The notes: generated from the letters alone by a model not told the origin. DNA of 5,866 nucleotides from Alphaproteobacteria bacterium (GCA_005888525.1 VBAB01000356.1:1-5866), one strand, 5' to 3'. Positions 1 to 5,866 are shown, counted from the first letter of the stretch. Translations and numbers: made by a program.

Positions 1-1148
1 GGGCCGGCGGGTATGCCGAGCGCCATGACGTCGGCGCCGCCAAGGGGAAAGCGCGGCGCCTGCCAGCGCTCGGTGAGGGCGAGGCGCTCGCGCCAAGCTT
101 GGCTCGCGGGGGCATCTCCCGATCGCGCCCAGGCCACAAGCACGCGCTCGCGATAGGCCGCCGCGCCGTCCGCATAGAGGCAGGCCTTGGCCCCACGCTC
201 ATCCGATGCTGGGCCCATGTCGGGCGTTCGCAGGGCTGCGCGCGACAGCCGGGCATGCTCCTCGTTGGAGAGGCGCAGACGCTCGCGCAGCCGGTCCGCG
301 TCCTCCGGCAGCTCCACCGCCAGCGCGGCCAGCCGCAAAATGGCATCGCCGGCAAGACCGAGCTCGGCTTCGATGGCGGCCAGGCGGCCGAGCAGCCGCG
401 GCCGCGGAGCGGCGGGCAGCACGAAGCCGATGAGCCCGTAGTCCTGCATGGCACCGACGAGTTCAGGCGCGCGCGGCGCCGCTAGTAGGCGCAGCATCTC
501 CTGGCGTACCCGCTCCGCCGACAGCCGCGCCAGCCCTTCACGCTCGGCGACGCAGGCGGCCAGGCCGTCCCTGTCGGGCGGGCCTTCGCCATACTCGGCC
601 GTGAGCCGGAAGAAGCGCAGGATGCGCAGGTAGTCCTCGCGGATGCGCTCACCTGCCTCGCCGATGAAGCGCACGCGGCGCGCCTCGAGGTCGCCATAGG
701 CGCCAAGCGGATCGAACACCTCGCCGTCGGCGCTGCAATAGAGGGCGTTGATGGTGAAGTCGCGCCGGCGCGCGTCTGCCGCCCAGTCGTCGGTGAAGGC
801 GACGGTGGCGTGGCGGCCGTGCGTCTCGACGTCCTCGCGCAGCGTCGTCACCTCGTGCGGGACGTGGCTAGCGATCACCGTGACCGTGCCGTGCTCAAGA
901 CCGGTCGGCACCGCCGCGAGGCCTGCGGCGCGAGCGGCGGCGATCACCTGCTCCGGCCGTGCCGGGGTGGCGATGTCGATGTCGACGACCGCCCGGCCCA
1001 GGAGCGCATTGCGCACGGCGCCGCCGACCGCACGCGCAGCAAAGCCGGCGGCGGCGAGTGCGTCGAACACGGCCCGCGTCTGGCGCCGCGCGAGCCAATC
1101 GGCCCCGGCGAGGCTCGGCAGCTGACGGGTCGGCGGGGGAGCGTCCAT
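1..1148 (-). CDS. cca: CCA-adding tRNA nucleotidyltransferase (C-terminus cut by window edge)
   Basis: This enzyme adds or repairs the 3'-terminal CCA of tRNAs in the cytoplasm, using CTP and ATP without a nucleic acid template. The reading frame is open from an ATG at 1146-1148 to the left edge, giving 382 residues with no stop, so about the last tenth of a usual alphaproteobacterial protein is missing. Class II nucleotidyltransferase signatures are visible: VGGAVRNALLG at residues 41-51, the metal-binding DxD (D56, D58) in DIDIAT, RRRDFTINAL at 127-136 (nucleotide-binding motif), EDYLRILRFFR at 171-181, and LSAERVRQEM at 209-218. The usual Asp of GGxVRD is Asn47 here, which I recall as common in alphaproteobacteria. 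The start lies 10 bases after the stop of the DUF6111 gene, so the two are probably cotranscribed; no strong Shine-Dalgarno is visible. A poly(A) polymerase is the related alternative, but context and motifs favour the CCA enzyme. Confidence 0.95.
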   Translation of the reverse strand, partial: MDAPPPTRQLPSLAGADWLARRQTRAVFDALAAAGFAARAVGGAVRNALLGRAVVDIDIATPARPEQVIAAARAAGLAAVPTGLEHGTVTVIASHVPHEVTTLREDVETHGRHATVAFTDDWAADARRRDFTINALYCSADGEVFDPLGAYGDLEARRVRFIGEAGERIREDYLRILRFFRLTAEYGEGPPDRDGLAACVAEREGLARLSAERVRQEMLRLLAAPRAPELVGAMQDYGLIGFVLPAAPRPRLLGRLAAIEAELGLAGDAILRLAALAVELPEDADRLRERLRLSNEEHARLSRAALRTPDMGPASDERGAKACLYADGAAAYRERVLVAWARSGDAPASQAWRERLALTERWQAPRFPLGGADVMALGIPAG

Positions 1149-1158
1149 GACGGGTGCG

Positions 1159-1431
1159 CTACTTCAGCTGACCGGGCTCGATACGCCCGTCCTTGCCCAT
1201 GCGCGGGGGCGTGTAGGTCTGGCCCGGCGAGCCGCCGGGCGTGACGGTCGCGTAATAGATCAGTGTGGCGGCGACGAGCAGCGCTCCGGCCACGAACAGC
1301 CACACCAGCGGCGCATCGCTGACGACAGTGCCGGCGGAGGTACTGCCGCGGCGCGTCAGCAGCACATAGCCGACATACATGGCCGCCGGCAGCAGGAACA
1401 GCAGGATGTTCTCGATGACGACGCGGATCAT
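1159..1431 (-). CDS. Small two-helix membrane protein, DUF6111 type
   Basis: The protein has 90 residues and no known biochemical function. Two hydrophobic segments are visible, at about residues 4-25 (ending in the tyrosines of AAMYVGYVLL) and 41-62 (PLVWLFVAGALLVAATLIYY), so it is expected in the inner membrane with a short hydrophilic tail. The tail carries a conserved-looking block, Y73-TPP followed by DGRIEPG at 81-87, as I recall from DUF6111 proteins next to CCA-adding enzymes in Hyphomicrobiales. The ATG start is supported by AGGA (plus-strand 1440-1443) eight bases upstream. It stops 10 bases before the CCA gene and probably shares its transcript. A 13-bp inverted repeat (1446-1493) sits directly upstream of its ribosome site. 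The family assignment rests on length, topology, tail motif and position, not on a search. Confidence 0.8.
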   Translation of the reverse strand: MIRVVIENILLFLLPAAMYVGYVLLTRRGSTSAGTVVSDAPLVWLFVAGALLVAATLIYYATVTPGGSPGQTYTPPRMGKDGRIEPGQLK

Positions 1432-1445
1432 CGCGAGTGTCCTGA

Positions 1446-1493
1446 TCGCGAAATTCGTCGCACTTTGCGGTCACCTCGGAACGAATTTCGCGA
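1446..1493. repeat. 13-bp perfect inverted repeat in the leader of the DUF6111 gene
   Basis: The arms TCGCGAAATTCGT (1446-1458) and ACGAATTTCGCGA (1481-1493) are exact reverse complements separated by 22 bases. Inside the loop, CGCA (1459-1462) and TGCG (1466-1469) could form a small nested stem. In the minus-strand transcript the hairpin would end two bases before the AGGA ribosome site of the DUF6111 gene. It has no T-run, so it does not look like an intrinsic terminator. It may be a dispersed repeat, an operator or a leader structure; the sequence alone does not decide. Confidence 0.7.
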
Positions 1494-1510
1494 CTAGAAA
1501 AGTCAATGAG

Positions 1511-1589
1511 CTAGTGTGATTCAGATCGAGAAGTCCGCTTCCCCACCTAGCCCAGAGCGATGATGCGGACTTCTCGATCATCACACTAG
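1511..1589. repeat. 25-bp bulged inverted repeat overlapping the Nudix stop codon
   Basis: The outer arms CTAGTGTGAT (1511-1520) and ATCACACTAG (1580-1589) and the inner arms GATCGAGAAGTCCGC (1524-1538) and GCGGACTTCTCGATC (1565-1579) pair perfectly. The only interruption is a 3-base bulge (1521-1523). The loop is 26 bases. The right outer arm contains the TAG stop of the Nudix gene (1586-1588) and the last base of its final codon. The structure could act as a 3'-end stabiliser or a terminator-like barrier for the Nudix message, but no T-run follows. Its length and symmetry suggest a dispersed palindromic element. Confidence 0.75.
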
Positions 1590-2269
1590 AACAGCCTCTG
1601 GTGCATGTTCTTGAGCATGCCGGCGGTGGCCCCCCAGATATAGCGGCCCTCGTACGGCATGGCGTAGAAAGACCGCTGCCGCCCGCGCCATTCGCGCGCG
1701 TGCTTCTGGTGGTTGACCTCGTCCATCAGGAAGGCCAGCGGCACCTCGAACACCTCGAGCACCTCACGGGCATCGAGCGCAACCGCGAAGCCGGGCCGCA
1801 CGAAGGCGACCACCGGGCTGATCTGAAAGCCCGTGCCCGTGCGATAGCTGTCGAGGAAGCCCAAGGTTTCGACGAATTCGGCCGCCAGGCCGATCTCCTC
1901 GTGCGCCTCCCGCAGGGCGCAATCGACCGGAGTTTGATCGCATTCCTCCATCTTGCCGCCGGGAAACGAGATCTGGCCCGGGTGGCTCGGCATCTCGTGC
2001 GAGCGCTGGGTGAGCATGACAGTCAGGGACGAGCGCAGCACGATCGGAACCAGCACCGCCGCCGGCCGCGGCGGCGCCATCACGGCAAGGTCGTCCTTGA
2101 ACTCCGGGTTGAGGTCCCAGTCGCCGGGGCCCAGCGCCCGGCCCGTGCGCGGATCGAAGATGGCTTGCGACGGCGCCGCCAGCAGGCCTCCGCGCGCCCG
2201 CGCCCGAAAACCGGCTTCGGTGAAGGGATCGACACTGGGCTCAGCACTGGGCTCGAACGGCGCATCCAT
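1586..2269 (-). CDS. Nudix hydrolase, CoA pyrophosphatase type (NudL-like)
   Basis: This 227-residue protein is predicted to cleave coenzyme A or acyl-CoA to 3',5'-ADP and phosphopantetheine in the cytoplasm, with divalent metal. The CoA-specific signature is clear: MLTQRSHEM at 85-93 followed by HPGQISFPGG at 96-105. The Nudix helix follows, with R120-E121 and E124-E125-x-G127 in REAHEEIGL. As in E. coli NudL, the spacing upstream of RE departs from the textbook Nudix box, which is normal for this subfamily. EVFEVPLAFLMD at 172-183 and IWGATAGML at 211-219 are further family marks. I chose ATG at 2267-2269; a TTG 39 bases upstream (2306-2308) would add 13 residues including CC, without better support. 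Neither start has a good Shine-Dalgarno. The gene ends inside a long inverted repeat that provides its TAG stop, and the 154-bp gap to the DUF6111 gene is mostly inverted repeats. Confidence 0.92.
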   Translation of the reverse strand: MDAPFEPSAEPSVDPFTEAGFRARARGGLLAAPSQAIFDPRTGRALGPGDWDLNPEFKDDLAVMAPPRPAAVLVPIVLRSSLTVMLTQRSHEMPSHPGQISFPGGKMEECDQTPVDCALREAHEEIGLAAEFVETLGFLDSYRTGTGFQISPVVAFVRPGFAVALDAREVLEVFEVPLAFLMDEVNHQKHAREWRGRQRSFYAMPYEGRYIWGATAGMLKNMHQRLF

Positions 2270-2319
2270 GGCGCCGCAGCATACACCCACAGCATCCCGG
2301 CGTGCCAACGGTGGTAGCT

Positions 2320-2409
2320 GTCATACCGGGGCTTGTCCCCGGTATCCAGATTTCAGCAGGCTCAAGAGCCAGCTGCACGGTGGATCCCGGTGACAAGCAC
2401 CGGGATGAC
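2320..2409. repeat. 90-bp near-palindrome of two inverted hairpin copies
   Basis: The element is symmetric about 2364/2365: its left half (2320-2364) matches the reverse complement of its right half (2365-2409) at 35 of 45 positions by my count. Each half holds its own perfect 9-bp stem with a 5-base loop: ATACCGGGG/CCCCGGTAT with loop CTTGT (2323-2345), and ATCCCGGTG/CACCGGGAT with loop ACAAG (2384-2406). The two stems differ at two base pairs and both partners change together, so pairing is kept. The centre reads GGCTCAAGAGCC (2359-2370). This resembles the GTCAT-CCGG-GCTTGT-CCGG-ATCCA dispersed repeats of alphaproteobacterial genomes. It begins one base past the stop of the RraA-like gene on the transcribed strand and may protect or process that 3' end. 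Confidence 0.85.
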
Positions 2410-2410
2410 G

Positions 2411-3100
2411 TCAGTCGACGTAGGCGACCCGATCGGATTGGAGAAGCTCGGCGACGCTGTCCAGGTGCGTCATGCCGGCGCGGATCTTCTTCTGCGTCTC
2501 CTCTTCCATGCGGCGGATATCGCTCAGAGCCGCGATGACGCTCTCCAATTGGGCTTGGGGGATCACCACCACGCCGTCGCGGTCGCCCAGCACGATGTCG
2601 CCCGGCTCGACGGCGACGCCACCGCAGACGATGGCGAAGCCCAGCTTGCCGGGCCCGCTCCTGACGCACGAGTTTGGCGTGATGCCGCGCGCAAACACAG
2701 GCAGGCCCGCCGCCACGATGCCGTCGCGGTCACGCGCCATGCCATCCGTGACGACGGCCGCTACACCTTTGTTCTTGGCCATCATCGCCAGGTTGTCGCC
2801 CACGCCCGCGGTGGCCGTGAAGCCGTCGCAAGCCGCGATGATCACGTCGCCCGGTTGCGCGATGACCAGCGCCGCCATGATGGCGAGGTTGTCGTTGGCG
2901 CCACACTCGCACGTCAGCGCAGCGCCGACGAAGCTCGCCCGCTCCGGATCGACCGGCTTGACGTGGTGCTCGAGCGCGCCGCGGCCCTGCAGGGCATCGA
3001 CGATATGGCCGGTCTGCGCCCCCGCGAGCTTGGCGATCAGCGCGCGGCTCGGGCGTTTGAACTCGCGGCGGATGGTGAGGATGGGAGGGTCTTTCAGCAA
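2411..3100 (-). CDS. RraA-like family protein (HMG/CHA aldolase or oxaloacetate decarboxylase type)
   Basis: This 229-residue protein belongs to the RraA-like (DlpA, dimethylmenaquinone methyltransferase-like) fold. Members include metal-dependent class II pyruvate aldolases such as 4-hydroxy-4-methyl-2-oxoglutarate aldolase, oxaloacetate decarboxylases, and RraA, which binds RNase E. The catalytic block is present: GVGDNLAMMAKNKG at 99-112, then TDGMARDRDGI at 118-128, where R123 and D124 match the substrate-binding Arg and metal-binding Asp of the aldolases. PVFARGITPN at 134-143 and GDRDGVVVIP at 172-181 follow. Keeping R and D argues for an enzyme rather than a pure RNase E regulator; the substrate cannot be read from sequence. 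The start is TTG at 3098-3100, fixed by a strong AAAGGAG seven bases upstream. The DUF1285 stop is only 27 bases away, so they are likely cotranscribed. The 3' end abuts a palindromic repeat. Confidence 0.88.
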   Translation of the reverse strand: MLKDPPILTIRREFKRPSRALIAKLAGAQTGHIVDALQGRGALEHHVKPVDPERASFVGAALTCECGANDNLAIMAALVIAQPGDVIIAACDGFTATAGVGDNLAMMAKNKGVAAVVTDGMARDRDGIVAAGLPVFARGITPNSCVRSGPGKLGFAIVCGGVAVEPGDIVLGDRDGVVVIPQAQLESVIAALSDIRRMEEETQKKIRAGMTHLDSVAELLQSDRVAYVD

Positions 3101-3107
3101 CTTTCTG

Positions 3108-3114
3108 CTCCTTT
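3108..3114 (-). promoter_or_regulatory. Strong Shine-Dalgarno deciding a TTG start
   Basis: On the minus strand AAAGGAG lies seven bases before the TTG at 3100-3098. It is the best ribosome site in the window. It supports TTG as the start of the RraA-like gene and independent translation initiation within the short gap after DUF1285. Confidence 0.8.
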
Positions 3115-3127
3115 CACGGCTCGCGGA

Positions 3128-3691
3128 TCAGACTGCCGGCATGGCGAAGAACGCGCCGTCGCTCCACAGCCCTAGGCCGTTGCCATCGTCCACCGCCAAC
3201 TCGACGAGGTCATAGTAGAGCGCGCGCGTGACCAGCGCCTCGAGCCGGCCGCGCACCAGCAGGTACGGCTTGAGCCCCTGGCTCCCCGGCTCCACGGCGA
3301 ACCGCAGCGGATGCTCGGGGCCGGCGGTCACCACGTCGTCGACGTTGGTGCGGAATACAAGCGTCTGCTCGCGCCCGCTGCCCCGCACCTCCATCTCCAC
3401 GGCGAGGAACGGGGCGTCGGCGACGTCCACGTCCACCTTCTCCACCGGCGTCACGAGGTAGTGCCGGCCATCGGCATCCTTGCGCAGCACGCCGGCGAAC
3501 AGCTTGACCAGCGGCATGCGGCCGATGGGCGTGCCGCCGTAGATCCACACCCCGTCGGCGCGGATCTTCATGCCGATGTCGCCGCAATAGGGCGGGTTCC
3601 ACTTCTCGACCGGCGCCGGACCCTTGGCCCCCTGCGCCCGCAGCAGCGTCTCGAGCCCGGCAATACGATTGCTGCTGGCGTCGCTCACCAT
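3128..3691 (-). CDS. DUF1285 domain-containing protein
   Basis: The 187-residue protein is a soluble member of DUF1285, a family of unknown function widespread in proteobacteria. Typical blocks are present along its length: PVEKWNPPYCGDIGMKI (27-43), DGVWIYGGTPIGRMPLVKLF (46-65), the stretch LVTPVEKVDVDVADAPFLAVEM around 79-100, FRTNVDDVV (113-121), and the ending LYYDLVELAVDDG then GLWSDGAFFAM (158-184). No signal peptide or membrane segment is seen. I chose ATG at 3689-3691 because the frame continues upstream to 3790 only through the C-rich repeat, giving the low-complexity PHPRPLPTRGRG, which is repeat-derived and not family-like. AAAGG lies about 12 bases upstream of this ATG, a weak site. 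The gene probably forms a transcription unit with the RraA-like gene downstream. In related genomes I recall this family beside MoxR and the CoA pyrophosphatase gene. Confidence 0.9.
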   Translation of the reverse strand: MVSDASSNRIAGLETLLRAQGAKGPAPVEKWNPPYCGDIGMKIRADGVWIYGGTPIGRMPLVKLFAGVLRKDADGRHYLVTPVEKVDVDVADAPFLAVEMEVRGSGREQTLVFRTNVDDVVTAGPEHPLRFAVEPGSQGLKPYLLVRGRLEALVTRALYYDLVELAVDDGNGLGLWSDGAFFAMPAV

Positions 3692-3746
3692 CTCGAGCGC
3701 CCGCCTTTGATGCGCTGGATGGTGTCGCGAGCGTGCCGCATCGGCC

Positions 3747-3785
3747 CCCCTCCCCCTCGTGGGGAGGGGTCGGGGGTGGGGGGAA
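3747..3785 (+). repeat. C/G-rich hairpin repeat, copy A
   Basis: CCCCTCCCC (3747-3755) pairs with GGGGAGGGG (3761-3769) around the loop CTCGT, followed by a G-rich tail with GGGTGGGG. It matches copy B (3845-3883, opposite orientation) at about 32 of 39 positions. This is a familiar type of dispersed intergenic repeat in alphaproteobacteria. It lies upstream of the DUF1285 start. Confidence 0.8.
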
Positions 3786-3844
3786 CCCAAGCAGACGAAC
3801 TTCGCGGCTCTACCACCATTCCTCGCTTCCGCTCCCCTCGCGTT

Positions 3845-3883
3845 TTCACCCCACCCCTAGCCCCTCCCCATCAAGGGGAGGGG
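3845..3883 (-). repeat. C/G-rich hairpin repeat, copy B (inverted)
   Basis: CCCCTCCCC (3861-3869) pairs with GGGGAGGGG (3875-3883) around the loop ATCAA. Read on the minus strand it has the same stem and G-rich tail as copy A, so the pair is an inverted repeat with 59 bases between the units. It lies about 80 bases beyond the stop codon of the CMD-like gene, between that gene and DUF1285. The rest of this 274-bp gap shows no recognisable gene; a weak 6-bp stem GTGCTC/GAGCAC (3933-3955) is the only other structure, 10 bases beyond the CMD-like stop. Confidence 0.8.
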
Positions 3884-3965
3884 AACCTGTCGCGACCGTT
3901 TCAACCGTCGGTGCCTCACCTCGGCTCTCAACGTGCTCTTGACAACCCTGAGCACTCGTCTCGGC

Positions 3966-4535
3966 TCACTCAGGAAATTTCTGCAGCGGCGGCACCTTGT
4001 CGATGTCGACCTTGCTGCGCGCCACGTTCATCATCATGGCGTTGAAGGTGTAGTAGCCGCTCACCCCGATGAGATCGACGATGCCCTGCTCGCCGAACAG
4101 CTTCAGCGCGCGCGCATAAGTGACATCGCTCACCCGCCGCGTCCGGTGCAGCTCGATGGAAAAGTCGTAGGCAGCGGCCTCGTCCTCCTTCATGCCCTCG
4201 GGCCGGCGTCCCTCGGCGATGGCCTCGATGGTCGGCTTGGCCAGGCCCTCCTCCAGCGCGAAGCCGTAGTGGTAAGCCCACTCGTACTGCTGCGTCCATT
4301 CGCGCGCGGTGATCAGGATCACCATCTCGCTCACGCGTTTGGGAAGGACATTACGAAAACGTAAGTAATCGCCCATGGCCTTGGCGCGTAGCATGACCTC
4401 GGGCGAGCGCAGCATCACGGCGAACGGCCCACGCGCGCTGTAGCCGCGGCCGGCGGCGAACTCCTCGGCCGCTTTTTTCTGGTCGGCAGTCATCTTTTCG
4501 GCCGCAATGGGCGGCATACGGTCGGCGGTCGCCAT
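3966..4535 (-). CDS. Carboxymuconolactone decarboxylase (AhpD-like fold) family protein
   Basis: The 189-residue, all-helical protein belongs to the CMD/AhpD superfamily, which includes 4-carboxymuconolactone decarboxylase and the AhpD peroxidase. The CMD core is seen at 62-100, with RVSEMVILITAREW (67-80), then QYEWAYHYGFALEEGL where E85 and H89 take the place of the family's active-site region. A second conserved part, ELHRTRRVSDVTY (128-140) then FGEQGIVDLIGVSGYYTFNA (147-166), is typical of a larger CMD subgroup. There is no cysteine anywhere, so the AhpD CxxC disulfide chemistry is excluded. Its true reaction is unknown. ATG at 4533-4535 is chosen because AGAGGA lies six bases upstream; a longer frame to 4604 has no such site. 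It is transcribed divergently from MoxR, and 274 bp of repeat-bearing DNA separate it from DUF1285. Confidence 0.87.
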   Translation of the reverse strand: MATADRMPPIAAEKMTADQKKAAEEFAAGRGYSARGPFAVMLRSPEVMLRAKAMGDYLRFRNVLPKRVSEMVILITAREWTQQYEWAYHYGFALEEGLAKPTIEAIAEGRRPEGMKEDEAAAYDFSIELHRTRRVSDVTYARALKLFGEQGIVDLIGVSGYYTFNAMMMNVARSKVDIDKVPPLQKFPE

Positions 4536-4701
4536 GGTTCGTCCTCTACTGGCTGCAACACGGCAGTGTGGGCTGGGGTGCTCGAGCCCATTATTTTGGC
4601 CCATTGCACGATTTCGAGCCAGTTCTTAGCTGTTCATATTGTGACCACGTTTCCCAACACTGTTTCTCATCCGGGGCGGCCCAGCGTATAGTTTGGAGAT
4701 C
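4536..4701. promoter_or_regulatory. Divergent promoter region between the CMD-like gene and MoxR
   Basis: These 166 bases separate two divergent starts, so promoters for both genes must lie here or overlap the genes. The middle is visibly richer in A and T than the flanking genes. Possible minus-10 boxes are TATAGT (4687-4692) for MoxR, with TTCTCA at 4664-4669 as a weak minus-35 at 17-bp spacing, and AATAAT on the minus strand (4590-4595) for the CMD-like gene. Short direct repeats GCCCATT (4586-4592 and 4599-4605) and TCGAGCC (4582-4588 and 4614-4620) could be regulator contacts. None of these is convincing alone. Confidence 0.35.
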
Positions 4702-5703
<1,002 letters not shown>

Positions 5704-5709
5704 AGCGGG

Positions 5710-5866
5710 GTGGCAGCAGCGCAAGGCTCCCCGACGACAGCGGCCGCAAGGACCGGCCAGAGCGGCGTCTTCAAGCTCGAAGGCGAGGCCCACGGGCTTG
5801 CCGATCGACTGCCCGATCTCATTCTCGATGCGCTGCACGTCGCCAACACGGTGGCCCACGGCATCC
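5710..5866 (+). CDS. DUF58 domain-containing protein (N-terminal fragment, cut by window edge)
   Basis: The frame opens with GTG at 5710, six bases after the MoxR stop, and stays open for 52 codons to the right edge. After a variable start it reads LADRLPDLILDALHVANTVAHGI (residues 31 on), which fits the beginning of DUF58 proteins, where the next residues are usually a HGRR-type motif. DUF58 proteins are related to von Willebrand factor A domains and are encoded directly after MoxR ATPases as likely partners. A GAGCGGG upstream is a weak ribosome site and the exact start is uncertain. Too little is present to judge the integrity of the gene. Confidence 0.85.
   Translation, partial: MAAAQGSPTTAAARTGQSGVFKLEGEAHGLADRLPDLILDALHVANTVAHGI

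Noticed and set aside
944..1474. A 176-residue minus-strand frame spanning the end of DUF6111 and the start of the CCA gene
   Set aside because: It is out of frame with both genes, each of which has its own family motifs; the protein is arginine-rich with no pattern.
1490..1515. TTGACT on the minus strand (near 1500-1510) as a promoter for DUF6111
   Set aside because: The minus-35 match is good, but no acceptable minus-10 box lies at 16-18 bp; the sequence there is CGTTCC.
1601..2317. A 238-residue plus-strand frame antisense to the Nudix gene
   Set aside because: The Nudix reading carries full family signatures, while this frame is arginine- and histidine-rich with no family resemblance.
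2333..3215. Two long plus-strand frames (280 and 247 residues) antisense to the RraA-like gene
   Set aside because: They are shadows of a gene with a clear catalytic block and strong ribosome site; one of them also begins inside a palindromic repeat.
3692..3790. Upstream extension of DUF1285 to 3790
   Set aside because: The added residues come from translating the C/G-rich dispersed repeat (PHPRPLPTRGRG) and do not resemble the family.
3939..3944. Perfect TTGACA on the plus strand as a minus-35 box
   Set aside because: No minus-10-like sequence follows at 16-18 bp and no plus-strand gene lies downstream until MoxR.
3933..3955. GTGCTC/GAGCAC stem after the CMD-like stop codon as a terminator
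   Set aside because: The stem is only 6 bp with an 11-base loop and no T-run follows on the transcribed strand.

Overview
The window is GC-rich, densely packed chromosomal DNA. Its protein families and gene order point to an alphaproteobacterium, most likely of the order Hyphomicrobiales (Rhizobiales). The grounds are DUF1285, a DUF6111-type small membrane protein, a NuCoA-type Nudix hydrolase and a CCA-adding enzyme in a row, with a MoxR/DUF58 pair beside them. Dispersed palindromic repeats of the kind common in this class fill the gaps. This placement is inference; no rRNA or tRNA gene is present to confirm it.

Layout. Six genes on the minus strand are read from about 4535 down to the left edge. 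In transcription order they are: a carboxymuconolactone decarboxylase-like protein (3966-4535), a DUF1285 protein (3128-3691), an RraA-like aldolase/decarboxylase family protein (2411-3100), a Nudix CoA pyrophosphatase (1586-2269), a 90-residue two-helix membrane protein of the DUF6111 type (1159-1431), and the tRNA CCA-adding enzyme (1-1148, C-terminus cut by the window edge). Two genes run rightwards from a divergent intergenic region of 166 bp: a MoxR-family AAA+ ATPase (4702-5703) and the first 52 codons of a DUF58 protein (5710 to the edge).

How the genes work together. MoxR and DUF58 are a well-known functional pair: an AAA+ chaperone-like ATPase and a vWA-like partner encoded next to each other. 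DUF1285, the Nudix enzyme, the DUF6111 protein and the CCA enzyme look like a housekeeping group without an obvious shared pathway. RraA-like and CMD-like genes are not, as I recall, part of this group in relatives, and they may be later arrivals.

The non-coding DNA is the most distinctive part. Three successive intergenic gaps each hold palindromic elements: two different inverted repeats at 1446-1493 and 1511-1589, a 90-bp near-palindrome made of two inverted hairpin copies at 2320-2409, and an inverted pair of C-rich/G-rich hairpins at 3747-3785 and 3845-3883. One supplies the stop codon of the Nudix gene and another begins one base after the stop codon of the RraA-like gene. No gap exceeds 300 bp. 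I see no CRISPR array, no transposase and no clear novel defence or metabolic system; the window is mainly ordinary core genome with interesting repeats.
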